From positions 434,001 to 498,000 of the forward strand of contig NZ_JARVRX010000003.1 of NCBI RefSeq assembly GCF_030209435.1: a stretch of 64,000 nucleotides of DNA, given 5' to 3'. Below are positions 17,796 to 27,023 of the stretch, in pieces. A program made the position numbers and the translations under genes. The notes beneath the pieces are model-generated. The model had not been told where the DNA came from. It worked only from the letters and a program-made list of their open reading frames with translations, and made no database searches. This stretch comes from Mycolicibacterium sp. lyk4-40-TYG-92 (GTDB lineage: Bacteria; Actinomycetota; Actinomycetes; Mycobacteriales; Mycobacteriaceae). Within the stretch, counting starts at the first letter, position 1, and every line of letters starts with the position of its first letter.

Positions 17796-17810
17796 GATTG
17801 ATAACCAATC
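17796..17810. promoter_or_regulatory. Dyad before the reductase-desaturase operon
   Basis: GATTG (17796-17800), ATAAC, CAATC (17806-17810) is a perfect 5-bp-arm inverted repeat that ends 8 bp before the reductase ATG at 17819. A second, looser dyad (AGGT / ACCT, 17758-17773) lies nearer the regulator. Either could be bound by the PucR-like protein. Confidence 0.4.
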
Positions 17811-17818
17811 ATTGAGCT

Positions 17819-18904
17819 ATGACAACAACGGCATCGCGCCCCACCGTTGCCGGGGCGCTGCGCGGACGGGTCATCAAGTTCGCCGAACGGATCACGACCC
17901 CCCTGGTCCCGTCCGACTACCTCGAGGTGATCAACCCCCTGCATTCCGGTGCGGGCCTGCGCGGCCGCATCGTCGCGATCCAGCCCGAAACCCGCGATGC
18001 CGCCACCATCGTGATCAAGACCGGACGCGGCTGGCGCACACACACGCCGGGCCAGTACGTCCGCATCGGCGTCGATGTCGACGGTATCCGCCAGTGGCGG
18101 GCCTACTCGTTGACCTCTGAGACCGGTCGACGTGACGGCTGCATCGCCATCACGGTGAAAGCCATTCCGGACGGCGTCGTGAGCAATCACCTCGTCCGGC
18201 GCGCGACGGTCGGCACCATCGTCCAACTCGACCAGGCCGCAGGGGAATTCACCTTGGGCGCCCAGCCGCCGCGCAAAATTCTCTTCCTCACCGCGGGCAG
18301 CGGGGTGACTCCGGTGATGGGGATGCTGCGCAACCTGAACGCCCCGGATGTCGACGTCGTCGTCGTGCATTCCGCGCCCACCGCTGACGACGTCATCTTC
18401 GGCGACGAACTGCGGGCGCTGGCCCGCGACGGCCGAATCCGGTTGGTGGAGAAGCACACTGACACCGACGGCATGCTCGACGTCGCGCAGATCGAGCACC
18501 TCGTCGACGACGTCGCCGAGCGACAGACCTGGGCCTGTGGGCCGGCCGGCATGCTCGATGCCCTCGAACGACGCTGGAATGCCGACGACATCGCGGGCCG
18601 ACTGCACACCGAGCGGTTCCGGCCGACGGTCGTCGCTCCCGGTGCGGGCGGCACCGTCACCTTCGCCAAGACCGGAAAAGCCGTCGATGCCGACGGTGCA
18701 CAGACGTTGCTCGACGCCGGTGAAGCCGCCGGCGTGCTGATGCCCTCAGGCTGCCGGATGGGCATCTGCTTCGGCTGCGTCGCACCTCTTCGGGAAGGCG
18801 CCGTGCGTGATCTGCGTACCGGCGACATCACCAGCGCCGCCGACGGCGTGCTGATTCAAACGTGCGTCTCCGCCGCTGCGGGCGCCTGCGAAGTCGACCT
18901 CTGA
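17819..18904 (+). CDS. Ferredoxin-type oxidoreductase, electron donor of the desaturase
   Basis: The 361-residue protein joins a ferredoxin-NADP reductase module to a plant-type 2Fe-2S domain. The FAD motif is RAYSLTS (residues 94-100), NADPH binding uses LTAGSGVTPVMGML (157-170) and CGPAGM, and the cluster ligands are Cys312, Cys317, Cys320 and Cys349. This matches Rv3230c of M. tuberculosis, which passes electrons from NADPH to DesA3. The desaturase follows 24 bp downstream in the same operon. Confidence 0.95.
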   Translation: MTTTASRPTVAGALRGRVIKFAERITTPLVPSDYLEVINPLHSGAGLRGRIVAIQPETRDAATIVIKTGRGWRTHTPGQYVRIGVDVDGIRQWRAYSLTSETGRRDGCIAITVKAIPDGVVSNHLVRRATVGTIVQLDQAAGEFTLGAQPPRKILFLTAGSGVTPVMGMLRNLNAPDVDVVVVHSAPTADDVIFGDELRALARDGRIRLVEKHTDTDGMLDVAQIEHLVDDVAERQTWACGPAGMLDALERRWNADDIAGRLHTERFRPTVVAPGAGGTVTFAKTGKAVDADGAQTLLDAGEAAGVLMPSGCRMGICFGCVAPLREGAVRDLRTGDITSAADGVLIQTCVSAAAGACEVDL

Positions 18905-18928
18905 GAATCTGAGAACAAGGAATCCGAC

Positions 18929-20086
18929 ATGGAAACTCTGCAAATCGTCAGTGACCCAACCGATCCGACCGCACATCTCAGCGATCAGGACGTCGAGAAC
19001 ATCGGCCGCGAACTCGACGCCATCCGCGCCGAGGTCATCGCCGACCGCGGCGAGCGCGATGCGGCCTACATCCGCAAGGTCATCAACGGCCAGCGCAAGC
19101 TCGAACTCGGCAGCCGTGCCGTGCTGCTCTTCTCATTGTTTCCGCCGGCCTGGATCGTCGGCACCGTCGGCCTGTCCGTCTCGAAAATCGTCGAGAACAT
19201 GGAGATCGGCCACAACGTGCTGCACGGCCAGTGGGACTGGATGCGGGATCCCAGCGTCCATTCGACCACCTGGGAATGGGACAGCGCTTCGCCCTCGGAT
19301 ATGTGGAAGCACTCCCACAACGAGCTGCACCACACGTACACCAACGTGCGGGGCAAGGACAACGACCTGGGCTACGGCATCATGCGGGTGGACGAGAACC
19401 AGCGCTGGACGCCGTTCTACCTCGGCCAGCCGCTGTGGAACTTCTTGAATGCCTGCTTTTTTCAATACGGCATCGCCGCCTACGACCTGGAGCTCGGCAA
19501 GCACTTCAAAGGCCGCGGCGATAAGGAAGAGCTGCGCCGCAACGGCAAGAAGGTGCTGGCCAAGGTGCGCCGGCACGTCACCCGCGACTACATCCTGCAC
19601 CCGCTGCTGTCCGGGCCCTCCTTCGTGACGACACTGACTGCCAACCTCACCGCCAACTTGGTTCGTAACTGGTGGACGCACTCGGTGATCATGTGCGGCC
19701 ACTTCCCCGACGGTGTCCAGACTTTCGAGAAGACCTCGATCGACGGCGAAACCCGCGGCCAGTGGTACCTGCGCCAGATGCTCGGTTCGGCCAACATCTC
19801 CGGAGGCCGACTGCTGCACTTCATGACCGGCAACCTGTCGTTCCAGATCGAGCACCACCTGTTCCCCGACCTGCCCAGCAACCGCTACCAGGAGATCGCG
19901 CCCAAGGTGCAGGACCTGTTCGACCGGTACGGGCTCACCTATACCACCGGGTCCATGCCCCGGCAGGTTGCCTCGGCGTGGCGAAAAGTGCTCCGCCTCT
20001 CGCTGCCGAATGGCTTCGGCCGCAAAGTCTTCAGCAGAGCGAAGCCCGCCACCACGGGCGCGCACCCACCCGTCAAAGCCGCGTAG
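18929..20086 (+). CDS. desA3: Membrane acyl-CoA Delta9-desaturase, DesA3 type
   Basis: The 385-residue integral membrane di-iron desaturase makes oleoyl-type acyl chains from saturated acyl-CoA. Histidine boxes are H95-x3-H99 (HNVLHG), a box at residues 128-135 (HSHNELHH) and H309-H310 in QIEHHLF. Hydrophobic stretches at about 63-85 and 228-260 anchor it in the membrane. The order reductase-desaturase and the sequence match Rv3230c-desA3. The divergent PucR-like gene is an unusual neighbour. Confidence 0.95.
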   Translation: METLQIVSDPTDPTAHLSDQDVENIGRELDAIRAEVIADRGERDAAYIRKVINGQRKLELGSRAVLLFSLFPPAWIVGTVGLSVSKIVENMEIGHNVLHGQWDWMRDPSVHSTTWEWDSASPSDMWKHSHNELHHTYTNVRGKDNDLGYGIMRVDENQRWTPFYLGQPLWNFLNACFFQYGIAAYDLELGKHFKGRGDKEELRRNGKKVLAKVRRHVTRDYILHPLLSGPSFVTTLTANLTANLVRNWWTHSVIMCGHFPDGVQTFEKTSIDGETRGQWYLRQMLGSANISGGRLLHFMTGNLSFQIEHHLFPDLPSNRYQEIAPKVQDLFDRYGLTYTTGSMPRQVASAWRKVLRLSLPNGFGRKVFSRAKPATTGAHPPVKAA

Positions 20087-20160
20087 TCGTCGCCGAGGGC
20101 CCGACAACCCGGCATCACAGGCGAGGGCGCGTCGCAGAGTTGTAGCCAGACTGCCAGGCG

Positions 20161-20718
20161 TCAGGACGTGGCGGCGTCAGCGCCCGCTGCCGAGGCGGGC
20201 GCGCCGGCCTGCCGGAAGGACGCGGTGCGTTCGTGCTCGCGGCGGCGGACCGCGCTCTGAATCTGTTCGAGATTGTTGCGGAGCAGGTCGGAGACGAACT
20301 CGTCCATCCGGGGATCGGCGAGCATGGCGATGAGCACGTGCATGACGGATTCGCTCGCCTGACCCACGACCCTGTCGTACCCAGGGATTCGGCTGACGAT
20401 GGGTATCCCCGAGTCGGTGCGAATCTTCTCGGCCGCAAGAGCTTTCAGATCGTCGTAGTTCTCTTCGATGGCGTCAGAGACGTTGCGCGTGTAGTGGCCC
20501 GTCTTGATGACGTCGATGACCTCGTCGAGCACCATTATGGTGATCGGCCGCTTCACCAGCTGCACCGCCCGCACGCTGATCCGGTTGATCAGCCGAAGCC
20601 CCGCCGGGGTCTTGAGTCCGCGCCGTACCAAGAGGGGCGTGATCAACAGCGAGCCGATCATGATCGCCAACACCAAGCCGAGGATCAAGCCGAGGTCGCG
20701 CCAGCCATGGATCGCCAT
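20161..20718 (-). CDS. Membrane-anchored protein of unknown function
   Basis: The 185-residue protein has one N-terminal membrane helix (LGLILGLVLAIMIGSLLITP, about residues 8-27). A long charged helical cytoplasmic region follows, with a repeated YDDLKALAAEKI / YDRVVGQASESV heptad character, and then an Ala-rich tail. No family is recognised. The ATG at 20718 is favoured because it places the anchor directly at the N-terminus. It follows the DUF1906 gene by 22 bp on the same strand and is probably co-transcribed with it. Confidence 0.65.
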   Translation of the reverse strand: MAIHGWRDLGLILGLVLAIMIGSLLITPLLVRRGLKTPAGLRLINRISVRAVQLVKRPITIMVLDEVIDVIKTGHYTRNVSDAIEENYDDLKALAAEKIRTDSGIPIVSRIPGYDRVVGQASESVMHVLIAMLADPRMDEFVSDLLRNNLEQIQSAVRRREHERTASFRQAGAPASAAGADAATS

Positions 20719-20740
20719 GACTGTGTTCACGCCCGCGTTC

Positions 20741-21538
20741 TCACGGGTGCAGGTTCCACTGCCCGACGTCGGAGGCCAGGGCGTCGCTGACGTCGACCTC
20801 GAGACCACCGACCACCGGCCCGGGGTTCGACGCGGTGCTCACGATCCGCTGGTACATCACGGCAGCCGGATAGATCTTGCCGCCGGACCAGGACCGGGTC
20901 TGCCAGGCCCACACTTTGCCGGGCGTGGTCGAGCGCCCGATCACTCCGTCGGCTGTGGCCCACTGGCAGGTGTTGATGCCGCCATAGACGCCGGTGCGCT
21001 GTGGGCCGAGTACCGAGTTGATACCCCGAAACCACGGCAGCGCAACGTTGTTCCACGTTTCCCGGTCGATGTCGTCATCGACGGAGAAGAAGATCGGCGC
21101 GCTCTGACCGCCACCCGCCGCGGTGTGCAGTTGCCATGCGGTGCGCGCATCGGCGACGCCGCCCGCATAGCCGCGCGTGAAATCGGACGGCGCGGTACCG
21201 CCCGGCTTGCCGTACTGGTAATTGCTGACGATCGCGAGTCCTGCCGCAGCCAGTGACCGGGCGTAGGGCAGCGTGATCGGCTTCGCGCCCATGGTCGAGC
21301 CGGGACGTGATGTCGAGACATAGTTGACGACGCCGGCGTGCCCGGCGGCCCGAATGTCCTGCGCCGGAATCTGCTTCATGGCGAAGTCGATCAGTGTGGG
21401 AGCGGCGGCCGCCGCCGTCGGCAGGCCGATGCCTGCCGCGCTCAGGCCGGCCAAGGCAGACGCCGCGCCGGCATAGCGCAGCGCATCACGACGCGAGAAC
21501 GGGCGCCGAAGGCCGGTGGTCTCCGGGAAGTCCTGCAT
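20741..21538 (-). CDS. Tat-exported DUF1906 protein (Rv2525c-like)
   Basis: The 265-residue precursor has a twin-arginine signal (SRRDAL, residues 15-20, followed by a hydrophobic h-region and an Ala-rich cleavage zone near 45). The mature domain is the glycoside hydrolase-like DUF1906 barrel, with VNYVSTSRPGS at its start, FFSVDDDID in the middle and WQTRSW near the end. Rv2525c of M. tuberculosis is such a Tat substrate and is linked to cell-wall homeostasis. Export by Tat suggests it folds, perhaps with a cofactor, before secretion. Confidence 0.9.
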   Translation of the reverse strand: MQDFPETTGLRRPFSRRDALRYAGAASALAGLSAAGIGLPTAAAAAPTLIDFAMKQIPAQDIRAAGHAGVVNYVSTSRPGSTMGAKPITLPYARSLAAAGLAIVSNYQYGKPGGTAPSDFTRGYAGGVADARTAWQLHTAAGGGQSAPIFFSVDDDIDRETWNNVALPWFRGINSVLGPQRTGVYGGINTCQWATADGVIGRSTTPGKVWAWQTRSWSGGKIYPAAVMYQRIVSTASNPGPVVGGLEVDVSDALASDVGQWNLHP

Positions 21539-21660
21539 TTCGGAATGTTAACAATGCGACAGATGTGAAAGTTGTGGCCGTGACGTGCTGATTCCAGATC
21601 GTGACCGGACTGTTTCCTCGCCCGGCGGGAAGGCCCGTTCGATTCAAGGTGAAGGTAACG

Positions 21661-22236
21661 ATGTCCAGGGCCGTCTTCCTCGCGAACACTGGGGTTCGGA
21701 TCGATGAGGGAGTGTGGATGTATCAGGGCCGCAGCGTCCGGGCGCCGCAGGTGGTGCTGTCGGTGGAGCTTCCCACCTCATCCGGGGATGCGCTGGCTCA
21801 GGTGACCACGCTGCTGGACGAGTTCAGCGCGTACCTGGCATACCGCGTGCCCGGCGCCAGGGTGGAGAAGTCCGTGGCCGGCGCCGTCCCTGCGCGCGCC
21901 CCGCTGCCGATACCGATGCGTGGACTTGTCATCGACCGGTCCACCCGGCAGGTCAGCATCGACGGCCACCCGATCGCCATGGCGTACAAGGAATTCGAGC
22001 TGCTGGCCTACCTGGCGCAGCATCCACGGCGGATCATCTCGCGGGAGGAGTTGATCGAGAACGTATGGGACGCGGGGTTCGCCTCGATGCGCACCGTCGA
22101 CACCCATGTGCGACGGCTCCGGGTGAAGCTGGGCGCACGTGCGCTGACGCTGACGACGGTCCGGGGGAAGGGTTATCGCTTCGACCCGCAGCCCTCGACA
22201 CGATTCCGGGATCAGCGGCCGATCCGATCCGCCTGA
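21661..22236 (+). CDS. OmpR-type winged-helix regulator without receiver domain
   Basis: The 191-residue protein has its C-terminal half (about residues 95-180) as a complete Trans_reg_C winged helix. It reads YKEFELLAYLAQHPRRIISR, then WD, RTVDTHVRRLRVKL and TTVRGKGYRF. The N-terminal 90 residues do not show the phospho-acceptor pattern of a response regulator. It may work as a stand-alone activator or repressor. The ATG at 21661 is preceded by GAAGGTAACG and is preferred to 21601. It is convergent with the MetQ-like gene. Confidence 0.8.
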   Translation: MSRAVFLANTGVRIDEGVWMYQGRSVRAPQVVLSVELPTSSGDALAQVTTLLDEFSAYLAYRVPGARVEKSVAGAVPARAPLPIPMRGLVIDRSTRQVSIDGHPIAMAYKEFELLAYLAQHPRRIISREELIENVWDAGFASMRTVDTHVRRLRVKLGARALTLTTVRGKGYRFDPQPSTRFRDQRPIRSA

Positions 22237-22239
22237 CCG

Positions 22240-22986
22240 TCAGAACGCCGGCACCACCACGCCTCCGTACGACCGTGCGATGAACGACCGTACGGAATCC
22301 GATTGCAAAGCTTTGGCCAACAGCCTGATTGGTTCGCTGTCGTGGTTGTCCGGCCGGGCCACGAGATATTCGACGTAGTCGCGGTTTGCGTGGTCGCAGT
22401 GGATCGCTGACTGCAGGTCGATCTGGCGGTCCATGGCGTAGTTGCCGAACAGGAACACCAGGTCGAAGTCCGCGAGCACGTCCGCCAGATGTGCGCTGGC
22501 GATTTCCTTGAACAGCAGCTGCTTTGGGTTCGCGATCACCGATTCGACTCCAGGGGTGGAACATTTGCCGGCACGCAGCGTGATCAGCCCCAGATCCTGA
22601 AGGATGCGCAAGGCGCGTCCGACGTTCGCCGGGTCGCCGGGCAGCGCCACCTGCGCGTACTGCGGTACGTCGCCCAGGGTCGCAATCGATTCCGAGTAGA
22701 GCGCGAACGGCTCGATGTGCACCGGTGCGACGGGGACCAGTCGCTGGGCCGACGAGGCATTGAACTCATCGAGGAAGGGCAGGTACTGGAAGAAGTTGGC
22801 ATCGATGGTCCCGGCGACCAGGTGGTGGTTCGGTTCGTCGAACGTGTCGAACACTTCGACGTGGAGGTCGATTCCGTCCTGCGCGAGTACCGGGCGGACG
22901 TGATCGAGGATCTCGGCGTGCGGCACCGGCGTAGCTCCTACGCGCAGAATTCGGCCGGTGCCACGAATCGATCGAATAGTCCCCAC
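22240..22986 (-). CDS. MetQ/NlpA-like substrate-binding protein without signal peptide
   Basis: The 248-residue NlpA/MetQ fold protein (RVGATPVPHAEILDHVRPVL, later FDTFDEPNHHLVAGTIDANFFQYLPF split over two strands) is the type that binds methionine or related ligands for ABC uptake. Neither a lipobox nor a Sec or Tat signal is present at any in-frame start, and no MetN or MetI genes are adjacent. It may be cytosolic, or carry an unusual export route. The GTG at 22986 is chosen for the GGGGG five bases upstream. It diverges from the permease-led operon. Confidence 0.75.
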   Translation of the reverse strand: MGTIRSIRGTGRILRVGATPVPHAEILDHVRPVLAQDGIDLHVEVFDTFDEPNHHLVAGTIDANFFQYLPFLDEFNASSAQRLVPVAPVHIEPFALYSESIATLGDVPQYAQVALPGDPANVGRALRILQDLGLITLRAGKCSTPGVESVIANPKQLLFKEIASAHLADVLADFDLVFLFGNYAMDRQIDLQSAIHCDHANRDYVEYLVARPDNHDSEPIRLLAKALQSDSVRSFIARSYGGVVVPAF

Positions 22987-23186
22987 TGACACCCCCTTTG
23001 CCCGATGCGCCCACGGCGCCACACCACGAAGACTACCGACCGGGTGGCGAATCCGCGGCGCGGAAGTCCGCCGAGTGTTACGGCATGTGACGCATTGTGA
23101 GCGTCGGTGTCCGGCCCGCTGGAGCACGGCGGCCACGCCCAATAGTTTTTGTCTCCAACCACATTCACCGACCAGCAAGGGGCGTC
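22987..23186. promoter_or_regulatory. Divergent promoter region of the permease operon
   Basis: This 200-bp spacer separates the MetQ-like gene from the permease. An AT-rich block (AATAGTTTTTGTC near 23141-23153) stands out in the otherwise GC-rich spacer and is a plausible promoter for the rightward operon. No clear operator dyad was found. Confidence 0.3.
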
Positions 23187-24638
23187 ATGACAGTCGAACA
23201 TACGGCGGTGCGCACCGATGGTGGGCCCCCGCCCGGAGCGCAGCGCCTGCGCGGCAACCTGGGGATCCCGGCCATCGTCTTCATGGTGTTGGCCGCGGCG
23301 GCGCCGCTGGGCGTCATCGGCGGGCCGGTGCCATTGGGTATCGCCACCGGTAATGGCGCGGGGTTCCCCGCGACGTTCGTCATTGCCACGGTCGTGCTGC
23401 TGCTGTTCGCGATCGGCTTCACGGCGATGACGCCCTTCGTTCGTGAGGCCGGGGCCTTCTTCTCGTATGTGCAGCAAGGGTTCGGGTCCAGCCCGGCCAT
23501 CGGTGCCGCGTTCGTGGCAGTCCTGACCTACGCATCGATGGAGGCCGCCGTCTACGGGCTCCTCGGTCCGCAACTCGGCGGTCTGTTGGCCCTCGTTGGC
23601 GTACCCCAGGTGCCGTGGCCGGTGTGGGCGCTGGCCGGGCTCGCGGTGATCACCTACCTCGGTTACCGCAACATCGAGCTGTCCAGTCGGGTACTCGCGG
23701 TTCTGCTCGTCGCCGAGATCGCCATCGTCGCCGTCCTCGACGCGGTCATCGTCGCGCGCGGCGGTGACCACGGACTGTCGACGGGACTGCTCAACCCGAC
23801 GCAGATCGCCTCGGGCGCACCGGGAATCGGGCTACTCTTCGCAATCATCTCGTTCCTCGGATTCGAGGCGACGGCCATCTTCCGCGACGAGGCACGCGAT
23901 CCGGACCGCACCATTCCGTATGCGACGTACCTCGCGCTGGCCGTGATCGGCATCTTCTACACGGTGTCGAGCTGGGCACTGATCTCGGCGTGGGGTGATC
24001 ACGAAGCCGTCGAGCGCGCGACGAATGCGGGCGGCACCATGCTGGTAGACACCGCACAGCGCTACCTGGGCGTGGTGGGAGCCGACATCATTCAGGTCCT
24101 CTTCGTCACCAGCCTCTTCGCCTGCATCCTGTCGTTCCACAACGTCGTGTCCCGCTACCTCTTCGCGCTGTCCGGCCGCGGCGTGCTGCCTGCCGCGTTC
24201 GGCCGGCCCCACACCCGTCATGGCTCGCCGCACGTCGCATCGCTGGTGCTGTCGGCGCTGATCCTCGCGGTCATCGGTGTCGCGACCGTGGCACAGCTCG
24301 ACCCGAGCACGGAGTTCTACACCTGGCTGTCCGGGATCACCACGGTCGGCGTGCTCGTCCTGATGGTGCTGACGAGTGCGGCGGTGCTGACGTTCTTCGC
24401 ACGAGACCGGCGGCACTACTCGGTGTGGCGCGTCCGGGTGGCGCCGGCGCTCGGCCTGGCCGGACTGGTGGCGTTCCTGGGCTTGATCCTGGTGAACCTC
24501 AAGGACCTGGTCGGCGGGTCGTCGGGCCTGGCGTTGGCCGTAATCCTGGTGCTGGTAGTGGGTTTCGTGGGCGGTGCCGTACTCGGTTACCGCCGCGCGC
24601 GGACGGTGTCGGCCGCTGCGGTCGGGGCGGCGGGCTGA
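23187..24638 (+). CDS. APC-superfamily amino acid/amine permease
   Basis: The 483-residue protein has about twelve hydrophobic helices and the APC opening pattern (GIPAIVFMVLAAAAPLGVIG, about residues 23-42). The unwound first helix then carries the substrate site. The GFEATAIFRDEARDPDRTIP stretch (about 235-254) is typical of APC amino acid or amine importers. The ATG at 23187 follows AAGGGGCGTC. It leads a five-gene operon, so its cargo is probably the amine that the following gamma-glutamyl ligase activates. Confidence 0.9.
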   Translation: MTVEHTAVRTDGGPPPGAQRLRGNLGIPAIVFMVLAAAAPLGVIGGPVPLGIATGNGAGFPATFVIATVVLLLFAIGFTAMTPFVREAGAFFSYVQQGFGSSPAIGAAFVAVLTYASMEAAVYGLLGPQLGGLLALVGVPQVPWPVWALAGLAVITYLGYRNIELSSRVLAVLLVAEIAIVAVLDAVIVARGGDHGLSTGLLNPTQIASGAPGIGLLFAIISFLGFEATAIFRDEARDPDRTIPYATYLALAVIGIFYTVSSWALISAWGDHEAVERATNAGGTMLVDTAQRYLGVVGADIIQVLFVTSLFACILSFHNVVSRYLFALSGRGVLPAAFGRPHTRHGSPHVASLVLSALILAVIGVATVAQLDPSTEFYTWLSGITTVGVLVLMVLTSAAVLTFFARDRRHYSVWRVRVAPALGLAGLVAFLGLILVNLKDLVGGSSGLALAVILVLVVGFVGGAVLGYRRARTVSAAAVGAAG

Positions 24639-25969
24639 TGTCCGTGACGACGGAAGCGGCGACGCGGCACCGGAACGTTGGCGATCTGCTCGACTCCGGC
24701 GTCATCACCGAGGTCGAGGTGGCGTGGAGTGATCAGTTCGGTCATGCGCTGGGCAAGCGGGTGCCCGTCGACCAGTTCCGCAGGCGCGCAGAAACATCCG
24801 GGTTCGGCTTCTGCGACGGGGCACTCGCGTGGAACTCCAACGCGCGGGTCATCGAGAGCCTTCGGTCGACCAACTGGAACACGGGCTACCCCGACGCTTT
24901 CGCCGTACCCGACCTGAGTACGTTCCGGGAACTGCCGTGGCGGACCGGCGTGGGACACGTCATCTCCGACATCGTCGGGCACGACCGCACGCCGTCGCCG
25001 CTCGATCCGCGTGCGGTCTTGCGGCGGGTCATCCAACGACTGGAGAGCCTGGGGTACACCGCCAAGGTCGGCGCCGAATTCGAGTTCTACCTGCTGAATG
25101 TGGACGGGTCGATCTTCCAGGACGACGTACACGCCTACTCGCTGCAGAACGCGAACACGCTCGAACCCGTGCTCAGTGACCTCTATTCGGTACTGCGCGA
25201 GTTCACTTCTCTGGAGGGCCTGCTGACCGAATACGGTCCCGGGCAGGTCGAGGCGAACCTGGTCTACAGTGACGCCCTGGATGCCGCCGACAACAGCGCC
25301 CGGCTCAAGTACGCCGTCAAGGAGATCGCCCGGCGCAACGGCAAGTTGGCGACGTTCATGCCCAAGCCGTTCTCCGAACACTCCGGAAGTTCTGCGCACC
25401 TGCATATTTCGCTCTGGCGCAACGGCGAACCGGTGCTTGCCGGCGCCGACGGCACCGAGAGCCAGGTCGGCCGGCACGCCATCGCCGGCCTGCTCGAGCA
25501 CCTGCCGTCGATCACCCTGTTCGGGGCGCATTCGGTCAACGCCTACCGCAGGTACGTCCCCGGCTCGTTCGCGCCGGCGACCTTGACGTGGAGCCGCGAC
25601 AACCGGACGTCCGCCGTCCGGTCGCTTCTGGAGGCGACGCCGGAGGCGACGCGAATCGAGTTGCGCACCGGCGCGTCAGACGCAAACCCCTACTGGCTCA
25701 TCGCATCTGCCCTGGCCGCCGTCGTGGCCGGCCTGGAAGCCAGGCGCAACCCCCCGGAGCCGCAGACCGGCAACCTCTATGAGGTCGGGGTGCGGCTGCC
25801 GGAATCGCTCAGCGTCGCGATTGCGCTGGCGCGTAGCGACGACGCCATCGTCGATATCTTGGGGGCGGATTCCGTGCACGACTTCGCCGAGATCGCCCAG
25901 AGCGAGTGGGACGAATACTCCAATGCGGTCACCGACTGGGAATTCCGGCGCTACCTGGAGAATTCATGA
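24638..25969 (+). CDS. Glutamine synthetase-fold ligase, probably gamma-glutamyl-amine synthetase
   Basis: The 443-residue protein has the GS catalytic core: AEFEFYLL (metal-binding Glu, about residue 147), EYGPGQVEANL (about 204), SEHSGSSAHLHISLW (about 248) and NAYRRYVPGSFAP, with RIELRTGASDANPY near the end. It belongs to the GlnA-like/PuuA-type branch that joins glutamate to an amine rather than ammonia. The ATG shares its A with the permease stop (TGATG). A permease before it and a C26 amidotransferase at the operon end recreate the gamma-glutamylation/hydrolysis logic of the Puu pathway. Confidence 0.9.
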   Translation: MSVTTEAATRHRNVGDLLDSGVITEVEVAWSDQFGHALGKRVPVDQFRRRAETSGFGFCDGALAWNSNARVIESLRSTNWNTGYPDAFAVPDLSTFRELPWRTGVGHVISDIVGHDRTPSPLDPRAVLRRVIQRLESLGYTAKVGAEFEFYLLNVDGSIFQDDVHAYSLQNANTLEPVLSDLYSVLREFTSLEGLLTEYGPGQVEANLVYSDALDAADNSARLKYAVKEIARRNGKLATFMPKPFSEHSGSSAHLHISLWRNGEPVLAGADGTESQVGRHAIAGLLEHLPSITLFGAHSVNAYRRYVPGSFAPATLTWSRDNRTSAVRSLLEATPEATRIELRTGASDANPYWLIASALAAVVAGLEARRNPPEPQTGNLYEVGVRLPESLSVAIALARSDDAIVDILGADSVHDFAEIAQSEWDEYSNAVTDWEFRRYLENS

Positions 25970-27006
25970 CTGCCACATTGACCACCGCGCCACGGTTCGG
26001 GGTGTGGGCGCCTGTCTACGGAACCTGGGGCGCCAGAACGCATCCCGTGGAGATTCCCGACGCCAGCTACCGCCGGACGCGTGATCTCATCGTCCGGGCC
26101 GAAGAGCTGGGATTCGATTCGACTCTGGTGGCCCAGCACGTCCTGCATCCTGGTGGCGCCGAACACGACGTGCTGGAAACGTGGTCGACGCTGGCCGGAC
26201 TGGCGGAGGCGACCAGCCGCGTCGAGTTGATCGGCGCGATCAAGCCGTTGCTGTTCAATCCGTTGGTCTTCGCGAAAACTGTTGCCAATATTGAGCAGAT
26301 TGCTGCGGACCGGGTCGCGATCAATCTCGTCAGCGGTTGGTTTCTTCCCGAGCTGGAGGCGATCGGCCTCGGCGACGTCACCCATGGTGATCGATACGCA
26401 TACTCCCGGGAGTGGCTCGACGTCGTCGGGCGGCTGTGGCGCGGCGATGCCGTCGAGTCCGGGTTGGACGGAGCCGTCGCGGCCGGTGCCCAGTTGCGAC
26501 CGGCCCTCGACCGCACGCCGCGCGTGTACCTCGGTGGCGAATCGGAAGCGGCGCGTGCGCTCGCGGCAGCGCAGGCCGACGTGTTCTTCCTGAACGGGCG
26601 GCCGCCAGCCGACGCGGCGGCCATCATCGACGATATGCGGCGGCGGGAACGGAACAAGCCGGCGCCGTTGCAGTTCGGACTCTCCGCGTTCGTCATCGCT
26701 CGCGAGACGGAGGAAGAAGCGCAGCGCGAATTCGATTACCTGCAGGGCCTGGTCGACGGTTCGGGTCAACGGGACCGCACGGTGGGAGCCGATCCTGCCA
26801 CCGCCATGTTCAAAGTGCACGAGGGCGTGGCGCGCGTGGGCACCAACGGTGGCACCCTGGCCGGTCTCATCGGCAGTTATGCGCAAGTGGCTGAACGGAT
26901 CAGGGTTTTCGCCGAGCTTGGCATCGACCTGTTCATGCTGCAATTCCAGCCGCTGGAAACCGAGATGGAGCGGTTCGCAACCCACATCCTGCCCCTGTTC
27001 CGATGA
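25966..27006 (+). CDS. FMNH2-dependent LLM monooxygenase (SsuD/SfnG-like)
   Basis: The 346-residue luciferase-like TIM barrel carries the family opening FGVWAPVYGTWG (residues 10-21), a central NLVSGWF FMN-phosphate segment and the late VYLGGESEAA motif. Relatives cleave C-S bonds of sulfonates or sulfones, or oxidise amines. It overlaps the ligase gene by 4 bp, so it should act on the gamma-glutamylated product or its amine. No dedicated flavin reductase gene lies in the operon. A second LLM gene (ssuD) is at the right end of the window. Confidence 0.9.
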   Translation: MTATLTTAPRFGVWAPVYGTWGARTHPVEIPDASYRRTRDLIVRAEELGFDSTLVAQHVLHPGGAEHDVLETWSTLAGLAEATSRVELIGAIKPLLFNPLVFAKTVANIEQIAADRVAINLVSGWFLPELEAIGLGDVTHGDRYAYSREWLDVVGRLWRGDAVESGLDGAVAAGAQLRPALDRTPRVYLGGESEAARALAAAQADVFFLNGRPPADAAAIIDDMRRRERNKPAPLQFGLSAFVIARETEEEAQREFDYLQGLVDGSGQRDRTVGADPATAMFKVHEGVARVGTNGGTLAGLIGSYAQVAERIRVFAELGIDLFMLQFQPLETEMERFATHILPLFR

Positions 27007-27023
27007 CCTGAGAAGGAAACCCC

